64,000 nucleotides of DNA from Blastococcus sp. TF02A-35 (GCF_004571075.1 NZ_SPQP01000004.1:95610-159609); one strand, 5' to 3'; shown: positions 43,884-52,277, counted from the first letter of the stretch. Notes: generated by a model not told the origin, from the letters alone. Made by a program: numbers and translations.

Positions 43884-45137
43884 ATGGGACGGTCGTTGCG
43901 CATCGCACTGCTGTCCTACCGGAGCAAGCCGCACGGCGGCGGCCAGGGCGTCTACGTCCGCGCCCTCTCCCGCGAGCTCGCCGAGCTCGGGCACCGCGTC
44001 GAGGTGCTGAGCGGCCAGCCCTACCCGGAGCTCGACGACGGCGTGCCGCTCACGAAGCTGCCGAGCCTGGACCTCTACCGGGAGCCCGACCCGTTCCGCA
44101 CCCCGCGGCCCTCGGAGTTCCGCGACTGGGTCGACGTCGCCGAGTGGGCCACCATGTGCACCGCCGGCTTCCCCGAGCCGCTGACCTTCAGCCTGCGCGC
44201 CGCCCGCCACCTGCTCCCCCGGCGCGACGAGTTCGACGTCGTCCACGACAACCAGTCCCTGGGCTACGGCCTGCTGCGCCTGGTCAACGCCGGCGTCCCG
44301 ACCGTCGCCACGGTGCACCACCCGATCGCGATCGACCGCGAGCTGGAGCTGGCCGCGGCCCCGACGCTGCGCAGGAAGCTGACGCTGCGCCGCTGGTACG
44401 CCTTCACCGGCATGCAGGCCCGCGTGGTGCAGCGGCTCGACGGCGTCACGACCGTCTCGGAGAACTCGCGCCGCGACATCACCACGCACATGGGCCTGGC
44501 GCCGGAGCGCATGCAGGTCGTCCCGGTCGGCATCGACCCCGACCGGCTGACCCCGCCACCGGACGGGCAGCCGCGGGAGGCCGACTCGATCCTGGCCATC
44601 ACCAGCGCCGACGTCCCGCTCAAGGGGCTGGTGCACCTGCTCGAGGCCCTGGCCAAGCTCCGCACCGAGCGCCCGGTCCGGCTCACCGTCGTCGGCAGCG
44701 CCCGGCCCGGCGGCCCGGCCGAGGCCGCCCTGGAGCGGCTCGGCCTGCGCGACGCCGTCCGGTTCACCGGGCCGGTCCCCGAGGCCGAGCTGGTCACGCT
44801 CCTGCAGCGCGCCACCGTGCTGGCCATCCCGTCGCTGTACGAGGGCTTCTCCCTGCCGGCGATCGAGGCGATGGCGTGCGCGACACCGCTGGTCACCACC
44901 GACGCCGGGGCGCTGCCCGAGGTCGTCGGCACCAAGGCCGGGCTGCGGGTGAAGGCCGGTGACGTCGGCGAGCTGACCGCGGCGCTGAAGCTGGTCCTGG
45001 ACTCGCCCTCGCTCGCCGAGCAGCTCGGCCGCGCCGGCCGCCGGCGGGTCCTGGAGATGTTCACCTGGCGGGCCACGGCCGAGCGCACCGCCGACTGGTA
45101 CGCGGAGATCCTCGAGCGGAAGGGGCGGCCTTGCTGA
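43884..45137 (+). CDS. GT4 family glycosyltransferase
   Basis: A 417-residue GT-B glycosyltransferase. The N-terminal acceptor domain begins LRIALLSYRSKPHGGGQGVYV; the donor domain has VVPVGIDPDRLTP, ITSADVPLKGLVHLLEALAK and the EX7E motif in PSLYEGFSLPAIEAMACATP. It transfers a sugar from a nucleotide donor to an unidentified acceptor. ATG 43884 lies seven bases behind TAGAGT (43871-43876), so it is leaderless and the promoter gene of the operon. It overlaps the next gene by 7 bases. Confidence 0.93.
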   Translation: MGRSLRIALLSYRSKPHGGGQGVYVRALSRELAELGHRVEVLSGQPYPELDDGVPLTKLPSLDLYREPDPFRTPRPSEFRDWVDVAEWATMCTAGFPEPLTFSLRAARHLLPRRDEFDVVHDNQSLGYGLLRLVNAGVPTVATVHHPIAIDRELELAAAPTLRRKLTLRRWYAFTGMQARVVQRLDGVTTVSENSRRDITTHMGLAPERMQVVPVGIDPDRLTPPPDGQPREADSILAITSADVPLKGLVHLLEALAKLRTERPVRLTVVGSARPGGPAEAALERLGLRDAVRFTGPVPEAELVTLLQRATVLAIPSLYEGFSLPAIEAMACATPLVTTDAGALPEVVGTKAGLRVKAGDVGELTAALKLVLDSPSLAEQLGRAGRRRVLEMFTWRATAERTADWYAEILERKGRPC

Positions 45138-45913
45138 CCGTCGACTACGACCTGCTGGACCTGCGGCCGGGGATGACCGTCCTCGACCTCGGGTGCGGCG
45201 AGGGCCGGCACGCCTTCGAGGCCTACCGCCGGGGCGGCCGCGTCGTCGCCGTCGACTGGGGCCAGCACGAGGTCGAGACGACGAAGCGCTGGCTGGGTGC
45301 GATCGCCGAGGCCGGCGAGGCCCCGGAGGGCGCCCGCTACGAGGTGGTCCGCGGCGACCTGCTGCACCTGCCCTTCCCCGACGCCAGCGTGGACCGGGTC
45401 ATGGCCTCTGAGGTGCTCGAGCACATCCCCGACGACGCGACGGCGATGCGGGAGATCTTCCGCGTGCTGAAGCCCGGCGGCCGCGCCGTCGTGACCGTGC
45501 CCCGCTACGGCCCCGAGCGGGTGTGCTGGGCGCTGTCGGACGAGTACCACGCCAACGAGGGCGGGCACATCCGCATCTACCGCGGCGGCGTGCTGCGCGC
45601 CCGGCTGGCCACGGCCGGGCTGGTCCCGGGGAGGAGCCACCACGCGCACGCCCTGCACGCCCCGTTCTGGTGGCTGAAGTGCGCGGTGGGCGTCGAGAAG
45701 GACTCCGCGCTGGTGCGCGCGTACCACCGACTGCTGGTCTGGGACCTCACCGACCGCCCGCTGGTGACCCGGCTGGCGGAGAAGGTGCTCGACCCGCTGA
45801 TCGGCAAGAGCTTCGTCGTCTACGCCGACAAGCCGGCCGGCTCCGGGACCGACCTCCGGACCGGGGCGTTCGGCGCCGCCGAGGGGCGGGAGCGGTCCGC
45901 TGCCGCCCGCTGA
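45131..45913 (+). CDS. Class I SAM-dependent methyltransferase
   Basis: A 260-residue methyltransferase (Methyltransf_11). Motif I is VLDLGCGEGRHAFEAYRRGG, motif II-like LLHLPFPDASVDRVMASEV, then EIFRVLKPGGRAVVTVPRYG. The C-terminal helical part includes HALHAPFWWLKCAVGVEK, suggestive of a lipid-like or membrane-near acceptor. Start is TTG at 45131, inside the end of the GT4 gene and behind GGAAGGGG. In this operon it may methylate the glycosylated product. Confidence 0.9.
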   Translation: MLTVDYDLLDLRPGMTVLDLGCGEGRHAFEAYRRGGRVVAVDWGQHEVETTKRWLGAIAEAGEAPEGARYEVVRGDLLHLPFPDASVDRVMASEVLEHIPDDATAMREIFRVLKPGGRAVVTVPRYGPERVCWALSDEYHANEGGHIRIYRGGVLRARLATAGLVPGRSHHAHALHAPFWWLKCAVGVEKDSALVRAYHRLLVWDLTDRPLVTRLAEKVLDPLIGKSFVVYADKPAGSGTDLRTGAFGAAEGRERSAAAR

Positions 45914-45920
45914 CCGGTCG

Positions 45921-47009
45921 GTGCTCCTGCCGGAGCTGACCGGGGTCCTGTCCGGGGACCAGGTGCGGCAGACCGTCGACTGGATCTCCGGCCAGCAGGA
46001 CGCCGACGGCGCCCTCCCCTGGTTCCACGGCGGCCAGCTCGACCCGTGGGACTCCGTCGAGGCCGCCATGGCGCTCGACGTCGGTGGCGAGCACCAGCGG
46101 GCGGCCGCTGCCTACCGCTGGCTGGCCGGCCGGCAGCGCCCGGACGGGAGCTGGGCCGCCGAGTACCGCGACGGCGCCGAGAGCGCTCCTGCGGCCGAGA
46201 GCAACCACGCCGGCTACCTGGCCGTGGGCGCCTGGCACTCCTGGCTGGTCACCGGCGACGAGGAGCTGGTGAGCGAGCTGTGGCCGGTCGTCCGGCGGGC
46301 CCTGGACCTGGTCACCCGGATGCAGCTGCCCGGCGGCGCGGTGAGCTGGGCGCTGCGCCCCGACGGCACCCCCGACGACCTCGCCCTGGTCACCGGCAGC
46401 GCCAGCCTGTTCCAGGCGCTGCGCTGCGGGCTGGCCCTGGCCGAGCTGGCCGGGGACGCCCAGCCGGACTGGGAGCTGGCGGTCACCGACCTGGGCAGCG
46501 CGCTGCGGGAGCGGCCCGAGGCGTTCGGCGACCGGTCCCGGTTCTCGATGGACTGGTACTACCCGGTCCTCGGGGGCGCGCTGTCCGGCGCCGCCGCGCA
46601 GGACCGGCTCGCCGCCTCCTGGGACACCTTCGTCGTCCCGGGCCTCGGCATCCGGTGCGTCTCCGACCGGCCCTGGGTCACCGGCGCGGAGACCTGCGAG
46701 CTGGCCCTGGCGCTCACGGCGGCCGGGCGGCCGGACGACGCCCTGGAGCAGGTGGCCGCGATGCAGCACCTGCGGCACGACGACGGCTCCTACTGGACCG
46801 GCTTCGTGTTCGCCGACGACGCGCGGTGGCCGATCGAGCGCACCACCTGGACCGCCGGCGCGGTGGTGCTCGCCGCCGACGCCATCTCCCGCGCGACGCC
46901 GGGGTCCGGGCTGTTCGCCTCGCCCGGCGACCTGCCCGGAGCGGGTATGCCCGATCCCACCGGATCGGCGGGTTGGCTGGCGGGAGGTGCGGGCACGGTC
47001 CGTCCGTGA
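45921..47009 (+). CDS. Prenyltransferase/squalene-cyclase-like (alpha/alpha)6-barrel protein
   Basis: A 362-residue protein with repeats resembling QW motifs: TVDWISGQQDADGALPWFHG, YRWLAGRQRPDGSWAAEYRD and MQHLRHDDGSYWTGFVFADD. These suggest the toroid of terpene cyclases or prenyltransferase beta subunits. The DXDD acid motif of squalene-hopene cyclases is absent and the length is about half, so the reaction is not predicted; a glycoside-processing (alpha/alpha)6 enzyme is equally possible. GTG 45921 begins 8 bases after the methyltransferase stop. Its stop overlaps the next start (GTGA). Confidence 0.7.
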   Translation: MLLPELTGVLSGDQVRQTVDWISGQQDADGALPWFHGGQLDPWDSVEAAMALDVGGEHQRAAAAYRWLAGRQRPDGSWAAEYRDGAESAPAAESNHAGYLAVGAWHSWLVTGDEELVSELWPVVRRALDLVTRMQLPGGAVSWALRPDGTPDDLALVTGSASLFQALRCGLALAELAGDAQPDWELAVTDLGSALRERPEAFGDRSRFSMDWYYPVLGGALSGAAAQDRLAASWDTFVVPGLGIRCVSDRPWVTGAETCELALALTAAGRPDDALEQVAAMQHLRHDDGSYWTGFVFADDARWPIERTTWTAGAVVLAADAISRATPGSGLFASPGDLPGAGMPDPTGSAGWLAGGAGTVRP

Positions 47010-47863
47010 CCCCGCCCCGCTCCCCCGACGTCACCGTCGTCGTCATGTCCCGCGACCGGCGGGAGGACCTGCTCGCCACGCTGCCCCGCCACGAGGCGCC
47101 GGTCGTGCTGGTCGACAACGCCTCGACCGACGGCACCGTCGAGGCGGTCCGGGCCGCGCTGCCCGCGGTCGAGGTCGTGCCCCTGCCGGAGAACGTCGGC
47201 TCCTACGCCCGGACCGTCGGCGTGCAGCACGCCGGCACGGAGTTCGTCGCGTTCGCCGACGACGACTCGTGGTGGGCGCCCGGCGACCTCGCCCGGGCCG
47301 CGGGGCTCATGCGCGCGCACCCCCGGCTGGCCGTGCTGAACGCGCGGATCCTCGTGGGCCCCGAGGAGCGGCTGGACCCCGTCTGCGCGGAGATGGCCGC
47401 CAGCCCGCTGGGCACCCCGGCCGACCTGCCCGGCCCGGCGCTGCTGGGCTTCGTGGCCTGCGCCGCCATGGTGCGCACCGAGGCGTTCCTCGCCGTCGGC
47501 GGCTTCGACCGGGTCGTGCGGTTCCCCGGCGAGGAGGAGCGGCTGGCCCTCGACCTGGCGGCGGCCGGCTGGGGCATGGCCTACGTCGACGAGGTCACCG
47601 TGCACCACCACCCCTCGCCGCGGCGGTCCGCGCCCGACCAGCGGCGGACGGCGATCTGGCGCAGCCGGGTGCTCACCGCGGTGATGCGGCAGCCCCTGCC
47701 CGAGGTGGGCCGGGTGGTGCTGCGGGCGGTGCGCACCGGCCCGGCCGAGCGGCGGGGCCTGCTGGGGGCGCTGCCCGACGTCCCGGCCGCGCTGCGCTCC
47801 CGGCAGGCGCTGCCCGCGGGCGTCCGGGAGCAGCTGCGGGTCCTCGCCGGGAGCGGGGCGTGA
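47006..47863 (+). CDS. GT2 family glycosyltransferase, first of a tandem pair
   Basis: A 285-residue GT-A glycosyltransferase. VTVVVMSRDRREDLLATLP and VVLVDNASTDGTVEAV form the nucleotide-binding part; FVAFADDDSWWAPGDLARAA holds the metal-binding DDD motif (in place of DXD), and FPGEEERLALDLAAAGW the ED/base region. Rhamnosyl- or galactosyl-transferase-like GT2 proteins have this layout; the sugar is unknown. GTG 47006 overlaps the upstream stop by four bases, and its own stop overlaps the next start. Confidence 0.92.
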   Translation: MTPPRSPDVTVVVMSRDRREDLLATLPRHEAPVVLVDNASTDGTVEAVRAALPAVEVVPLPENVGSYARTVGVQHAGTEFVAFADDDSWWAPGDLARAAGLMRAHPRLAVLNARILVGPEERLDPVCAEMAASPLGTPADLPGPALLGFVACAAMVRTEAFLAVGGFDRVVRFPGEEERLALDLAAAGWGMAYVDEVTVHHHPSPRRSAPDQRRTAIWRSRVLTAVMRQPLPEVGRVVLRAVRTGPAERRGLLGALPDVPAALRSRQALPAGVREQLRVLAGSGA

Positions 47864-48759
47864 GCGCCGACCCGCGGGTGGCCGTCGTCGTCATCACCCA
47901 CCAGCGGCGCGACGAGCTGCTGCTGGCCCTGGAGCGTCTCGTCGCCCTCCCCGAGCAGCCGCACGTGGTCGTGGTGGACAACGGCTCGACCGACGGCACG
48001 GCGGCCGCCGTCGGCGAGCGGTTCCCGCAGGTGGAGCTGATCGCCTCGCCGGAGAACCTCGGCGCCGTCGGCCGCAACCTCGGCGTCGCCCGGCTGGACA
48101 CCGACTACGTCGCCTTCTGCGACGACGACACCTGGTGGGAGCCCGGCTCGCTGCGCACCGCCGCCGACGTCCTGGACGCGCACCCGCGCCTGGCGGTGGT
48201 GACCGCCCGGATCCTGGTCGAGCCCGGCGGGCGCGAGGACCCGATCGTCGCGGAGCTGCGCGACTCCCCCGTGCGCGGGGCCGACTGGCTGCCCGGCCCG
48301 GCCCTCGGCTCCTTCCTCGCGGGCGCCTCGGTGCTGCGCCGGGCGGCGTTCGAGGAGGTCGGCGGCTTCTCCGAGCGGCTCTGGCTGGGCGGCGAGGAGG
48401 AGCTGATGGCCGGCGACCTGGCCGCCGCCGGCTGGGAGCTGTGCTACCTGCCCGCGCTCACCGTGCACCACCAGGCCAGCCGGGCCCGCGACCCGCACAA
48501 GCGCCGGGCCGACGGCATCCGCAACACGCTGTGGACGACGTGGCTGCGACGGCCGTTCCGCCCCGCGCTGCGGCGCACCGTGCACCTGCTGCGCACCGTG
48601 CCGCGGGACCGGGTCACCGCGCGCGGGCTGCTCGCCGCCCTGCGCGGGCTGCCGTGGGTGCTGCGCGAGCGGCGGGTGCTGCCCGACGTCGCCGAGGCCC
48701 GGTTCGCCGCCCTCGAGGAGGCGCAGCGCACCTCCACGGCCCGCCGCTACGTCTCCTGA
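47860..48759 (+). CDS. GT2 family glycosyltransferase, second of a tandem pair
   Basis: A 299-residue paralogue of the preceding enzyme: VVVDNGSTDGTAAAVGERFP, YVAFCDDDTWWEPGSLRTAA, RLAVVTARILVEPGGREDPI and LGGEEELMAGDLAAAGWEL line up block by block, so the pair arose by tandem duplication and then diverged. It likely adds a second, different sugar to the same acceptor. GTG 47860 overlaps the previous stop (GTGA). It ends the operon, followed by a long inverted repeat. Confidence 0.92.
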   Translation: MSADPRVAVVVITHQRRDELLLALERLVALPEQPHVVVVDNGSTDGTAAAVGERFPQVELIASPENLGAVGRNLGVARLDTDYVAFCDDDTWWEPGSLRTAADVLDAHPRLAVVTARILVEPGGREDPIVAELRDSPVRGADWLPGPALGSFLAGASVLRRAAFEEVGGFSERLWLGGEEELMAGDLAAAGWELCYLPALTVHHQASRARDPHKRRADGIRNTLWTTWLRRPFRPALRRTVHLLRTVPRDRVTARGLLAALRGLPWVLRERRVLPDVAEARFAALEEAQRTSTARRYVS

Positions 48760-48766
48760 CCCCGAA

Positions 48767-48828
48767 GGCGAGATCTGCACACTCGTCCCCATCAGCCGCC
48801 TGATCGGGACGAGTGTGCAGATCTCGCC
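48767..48828. repeat. 62-bp near-perfect inverted repeat between convergent operons
   Basis: A 23-bp arm (48767-48789) is repeated in perfect inversion at 48806-48828. Inside, ATCAG-CCGC-CTGAT continues the stem after one C-C mismatch, giving 29-bp arms in total. It starts 8 bases after the GT2 stop and ends 10 bases before the DksA-type stop. It is markedly AT-richer (GCGAGATCTGCACACTCGTC) than local DNA and than the other hairpins here. Confidence 0.88.
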
Positions 48829-48837
48829 GGGGACGGG

Positions 48838-49167
48838 TCAGCGGGCGCAGTCGATGCAGGTGCGTGCGGTCGGCCGGGCGGCCAGCCGCTCGGGCGCGAT
48901 CGGCCGGCCGCAGGACTCGCAGCGCCCGTAGGTCCCGCCCTCGACGGCGGCCACCGCGGCGTCGACGTCGGCCAGCCGCCGCCGCGCCTGGTCGAGGAGC
49001 GCGGCCACCTGCTGGCGCTCGAACGCGATCGTCGCGCCCTCCGGGTCGTGCTCGTCGTCGGCGTTGGACGACTGCGAGGCGGCCACGATCTCGTCGAACT
49101 GGCGGGTCAGCGCCTCGATCTGGGCGAGCGCGGCCTGCCGTTCGGCGCCGAGCGGGTCACCGCTCAC
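48838..49167 (-). CDS. TraR/DksA-type zinc-finger protein
   Basis: A 109-residue protein. A coiled-coil N-terminal half (AERQAALAQIEALTRQFDEI) is followed by a C4 zinc finger, YGRCESCGRPIAPERLAA and RTCIDCAR. This is the DksA/TraR layout that reaches into the RNA polymerase secondary channel; actinobacterial members (RbpA-unrelated) are poorly studied. GTG 49167 overlaps the end of the methyltransferase gene by 11 bases, so expression is coupled to it. Confidence 0.88.
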   Translation of the reverse strand: MSGDPLGAERQAALAQIEALTRQFDEIVAASQSSNADDEHDPEGATIAFERQQVAALLDQARRRLADVDAAVAAVEGGTYGRCESCGRPIAPERLAARPTARTCIDCAR

Positions 49168-49804
49168 GGCGCAGCAGCCGCATCGACCCGGTGCCCGGCA
49201 GCTCGGTGAAGTCCCCCGACTCCAGCACCCGGGTGTAGACGCCGTAGGGCGCCTGCCCGCCGTCGGCGGGGTCGGGGAAGACGTCGTGGATGGCCAGGGT
49301 GCCGCCGACCGCCAGCTTGGCGACCCACGCGTCCTGGTCGCGGCGGGCGGACTCCTCGGTGTGCGAGCCGTCGAGGAACAGCAGCGCCAGCGGCGTCGCC
49401 CACAGCGGGGCCAGGGTCTCCGAGCGGGCGACGACGGCGACCACGACGTCCTCGGCACCGGCCTGCGCGATGGTCCGGCGGAAGTGCGGGAGGGTGTCGA
49501 TCCGGCCGACGGCGGGGTCGACCAGCGTCGGGTCGTGGTACTCCCAGCCGGGCTGGTGCTCCTCGGACCCGCGGTGGTGGTCGACGGTCACCACCTGCCG
49601 GCCGGTCTCCCGGGCCGCGGCCGCCAGGTACAGCGCGGACTTCCCCATCCAGCTGCCCACCTCGAGCAGCGGGCCGGGGACGCCGACGGCGCGGGCGGCC
49701 TCGTAGAGCGCGCGGCCCTCGTCGTCGGGCATGAACCCGGGGGCGGCCTGGGCGGCGGCGAGCAGGTCGGTGGCGGTGGCGGTCACGCCCACAGCCTCGC
49801 TCAT
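49157..49804 (-). CDS. Class I SAM-dependent methyltransferase (CmcI/MTase_24-like)
   Basis: A 215-residue protein. LLEVGSWMGKSALYLAAAAR is the SAM-binding motif, VVTVDHHRGSEEHQPGWEYH follows, and LALLFLDGSHTEESARRDQD carries the acidic/His motif seen in Methyltransf_24 proteins acting on small O- or sugar acceptors. The substrate is unknown. It starts at ATG 49804 inside the YibE/F stop (ATGA) and overlaps the DksA-type gene downstream. Its closeness to the facing glycosyltransferase operon may indicate a shared pathway. Confidence 0.87.
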   Translation of the reverse strand: MSEAVGVTATATDLLAAAQAAPGFMPDDEGRALYEAARAVGVPGPLLEVGSWMGKSALYLAAAARETGRQVVTVDHHRGSEEHQPGWEYHDPTLVDPAVGRIDTLPHFRRTIAQAGAEDVVVAVVARSETLAPLWATPLALLFLDGSHTEESARRDQDAWVAKLAVGGTLAIHDVFPDPADGGQAPYGVYTRVLESGDFTELPGTGSMRLLRRER

Positions 49805-51069
49805 CGGGCGAACCGGGTGCGCAGGGCGGTCACCCGGCGCTCGGTCGCGGCGCCGGCCTCGGTGTCGGCGGCCTTGGCGAAGAAGGCGCCCGCGGCGGTC
49901 GTCACCGGCACCGCCAGCACCAGCGCGATGGCCCCGACGAGGGTGCGGATCACCTCCTCGGCCATGGCCGAGGAGGTCAGCACGACCCAGCCGGGCTGGT
50001 CGTAGAGCTCGAACAGCAGCAGCAGGGGCAGCGCGGCACCGGCGTAGGCGAAGACGATCGTGTAGACGGTGGAGGCGATGTGGTCGCGGCCGACGGCCAT
50101 GCCGCGGGTGTAGAGCTCCTTCCACGTCATCGACGGGTCGACCTCGTGCAGCTGCCAGATCGCCGACGCCTGCGTGATCGTCACGTCGTTGAGCACCCCG
50201 AGGCCGGCGACGACGATCCCGGCGAGCACCAGCCCGGAGAAGTCCAGCGTCGGGTCGAAGTTGTTCAGCGTGGTCGTCTCCTCGCTGGTCAGCCCGGTGA
50301 GCCGGGCCGTGGCCACGGCGACCGAGCCGAGGACGGCGACCAGCGACAGGCCGAACAGGGTGCCCACGAGGGCGGTCGTCGTCCGCGCGGAGAACCCGTG
50401 CGCGAGGTAGAGGACGACGAACATGATGGCCGCCGAGCCGACCAGGCTGACCAGCGCGGGCGAGTCGTAGGTCAGCAGCCCGGGCAGCACGAACTGCAGC
50501 AGGACGAAGAAGGCGAAGGCCAGCCCCACCAGCGAGGCCAGGCCCCGCCACCGGGCGACCAGCCCCACCACCAGCGCGAAGGCGACGGCCAGGGTGATGA
50601 TCGGGGCGTCGCGCTGGTAGTCGTAGAACTGGTAGGACGGCCCGCCCTCGGCTGCCGGGTCGCGGGTGAGGACGAGGGTGTCGCCCTCCTCCACGCCGCT
50701 GGCCACGACGTCGGACTGCAGCTCGACCTGCTGGTAGTCGCCCTCGCCCTCGCCGTCGAGGATCTCCACCACCGCGCGGGCGCAGTCGGCGGGCACGCCC
50801 TCGGGGTCACCGCAGTCGAAGGTCTCGACGGAGACGACCCTGCCGTCGGGGTAGGTGGTCCCCGGAGGGAGGTAGGTGGCGGCGACCTCCTGGGCGCGGG
50901 TCGGCTCGCCGCCCGGCCACAGGACGAACAACCCGATGACGGTGGCCAGGCCGACGGGGACCAGCAGCAGGAGCATCAGCCAGACCGCGCGGCGGCGACG
51001 GCCGAGGGCCTCCTCCGTCGGCGGCGGCGCGTCCGGGTCGGGACCGTGGCTGTGAGCGTGAGACGACAC
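49801..51069 (-). CDS. YibE/F family membrane protein
   Basis: A 422-residue membrane protein. One N-terminal helix (VWLMLLLLVPVGLATVIGLF) and an extracytoplasmic beta-rich domain (about residues 55-140) precede about seven helices with LNNFDPTLDFSGLVLAGIVV, GVLNDVTITQASAIWQLHEV and ELYTRGMAVGRDHIASTVYT, the YibE/F signature. A transport function is suspected for the family but unproven. The GTG at 51069 lies six bases behind TAGCCT, clearly leaderless. It is first of three overlapping genes. Confidence 0.92.
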   Translation of the reverse strand: MSSHAHSHGPDPDAPPPTEEALGRRRRAVWLMLLLLVPVGLATVIGLFVLWPGGEPTRAQEVAATYLPPGTTYPDGRVVSVETFDCGDPEGVPADCARAVVEILDGEGEGDYQQVELQSDVVASGVEEGDTLVLTRDPAAEGGPSYQFYDYQRDAPIITLAVAFALVVGLVARWRGLASLVGLAFAFFVLLQFVLPGLLTYDSPALVSLVGSAAIMFVVLYLAHGFSARTTTALVGTLFGLSLVAVLGSVAVATARLTGLTSEETTTLNNFDPTLDFSGLVLAGIVVAGLGVLNDVTITQASAIWQLHEVDPSMTWKELYTRGMAVGRDHIASTVYTIVFAYAGAALPLLLLFELYDQPGWVVLTSSAMAEEVIRTLVGAIALVLAVPVTTAAGAFFAKAADTEAGAATERRVTALRTRFAR

Positions 51070-51116
51070 CCGGTCAGGCTAGGAGCACGGCGGCCGGGCG
51101 GCCGCCAGGACACCGG

Positions 51117-51539
51117 TCAGGAGTGGTCGGCCGGTCCGGGACGCGGGCCGCCGTCGCCGGTCGCCTCGGCGGTCACGCCGCCACCGGCCTCGACGACGGT
51201 GAAGCGGTGCCACAGCCCGGTCAGCTGCAGCGGGCGGGTGACCGGGGACGTCGGCTCGACCAGGACCATCTCGATGCTGCGGGGCGCGGCCAGCTTCTGC
51301 AGCTGCACGAGCACCGCCAGCCCGGCGGAGTTCATGAAGCCGACGCCGGCCAGGTGCAGCTCCACCCGGCGCAGGCCCTGCTCGGCCAGGAGCAGGTCGG
51401 TGAGCACGCGCACGAGCGGGCGCCGGGCGGCGTCGGTGAGCTCACCGGTGACGGTGAGCCGTGCGGTGTCGCCGTCGACCTCGTGGCTGACGCTGGGCTC
51501 GGCAACCGGGGTCTCGCCGGCGGGCGGGGTCTGCGGCAC
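51117..51539 (-). CDS. STAS-domain anti-sigma-factor antagonist
   Basis: A 140-residue protein. The STAS domain covers about residues 20-120: HEVDGDTARLTVTGELTDAA, VELHLAGVGFMNSAGLAVLV (the serine of the usual DSSG-type phosphorylation loop is present as NSAG) and VEPTSPVTRPLQLTGLWHRF. Such proteins bind anti-sigma kinases in partner-switching. No kinase gene is adjacent. GTG 51539 was chosen because GGAGGAG stands six bases upstream; GTG 51554 and 51587 are alternatives. Confidence 0.85.
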   Translation of the reverse strand: MPQTPPAGETPVAEPSVSHEVDGDTARLTVTGELTDAARRPLVRVLTDLLLAEQGLRRVELHLAGVGFMNSAGLAVLVQLQKLAAPRSIEMVLVEPTSPVTRPLQLTGLWHRFTVVEAGGGVTAEATGDGGPRPGPADHS

Positions 51540-51643
51540 GGTCGTCTCCTCCACGTCGTCCCTCTGCCCCGGGCGGCGCCGGTTCACGCACGACTGCTCG
51601 TCCCCTGGGAACGACGAGCGGGAACATTTTCCACCGACGGACG

Positions 51644-51700
51644 TTTACCTGGGTGCGCCACCGAGGTAATCTCCAGTCGCCACTAGAGGTTCTACCTCGG
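51644..51700 (+). promoter_or_regulatory. hsp20 promoter overlapped by inverted repeat
   Basis: TTTACC (51644-51649) and TAATCT (51667-51672) with a 17-base spacer form a good promoter. CCGAGGTA (51661-51668) and TACCTCGG (51693-51700) are an inverted repeat that starts in the -10 and ends beyond the transcription start, as for a repressor site. The MerR-type protein after hsp20 is a candidate ligand. A weak GGAAC-N17-GTT (SigH/SigR-like) also lies upstream at 51621-51645. Confidence 0.55.
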
Positions 51701-51740
51701 GCAGCGAACACCGGACCCACCGTCTGAGGAGGTACCAGCC

Positions 51741-52226
51741 ATGATGCTGACCGCTTACGACCCGTTCGCCGCCACGTCCGCCGCCTTCCGCGCGCTGGAC
51801 CAGCTCACCGGCCGCAGCGGGTCCACCACCGCCCGCCCGCTGTCGGGCATGCCGATGGACGCCTACAAGGTCGGTGACAACTTCGTCGCCCACTTCGACC
51901 TCCCCGGCGTCGACCCGGGCTCGATCGACCTCTCCGTCGAGGGCACCACGCTGACCATCAGCGCCGAGCGCTCGGTGCCGCAGCTGGAGAACGCCGAGTG
52001 GGTCGCGGCCGAGCGCCCCTACGGCAGCTACACCCGGCAGCTGGTGCTGGGCCGCAGCCTGGACACCGACCGGCTGGAGGCCAGCTACCACGACGGCGTG
52101 CTGACCGTGAGCATCCCGGTCGCCGAGAAGGCGCGGGCCCGCAAGATCACGGTGACCCGCGCGGACGCGCCGGCCGCCGTGGAGGCGCGCACCATCGAGG
52201 GCGAGCAGCCCGCGGTCGAGAGCTGA
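51741..52226 (+). CDS. Hsp20/alpha-crystallin small heat-shock protein
   Basis: A 161-residue chaperone that holds unfolding proteins. The alpha-crystallin domain runs from about residue 35 to 140: YKVGDNFVAHFDLPGVDPGS, LTISAERSVPQLENAEWVAA and ASYHDGVLTVSIPVAEKARA contain the standard A-x-x-x-n-G-v-L motif. ATG 51741 has GAGGAGGT upstream. A strong terminator follows, so merR is partly uncoupled. Heat or redox induction is likely from the promoter elements. Confidence 0.94.
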   Translation: MMLTAYDPFAATSAAFRALDQLTGRSGSTTARPLSGMPMDAYKVGDNFVAHFDLPGVDPGSIDLSVEGTTLTISAERSVPQLENAEWVAAERPYGSYTRQLVLGRSLDTDRLEASYHDGVLTVSIPVAEKARARKITVTRADAPAAVEARTIEGEQPAVES

Positions 52227-52247
52227 CCGCGACCGGAACGGCACCAC

Positions 52248-52277
52248 GGGGGCCGGGCCCGCACGGGCCCGGCCCCC
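52248..52277 (+). terminator. Terminator of hsp20
   Basis: GGGGGCCGGGCCC and GGGCCCGGCCCCC form perfect 13-bp arms around GCAC, followed by TCTTCCTTCC. This pyrimidine-rich tail makes it the most classical intrinsic terminator of the window. Confidence 0.9.
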
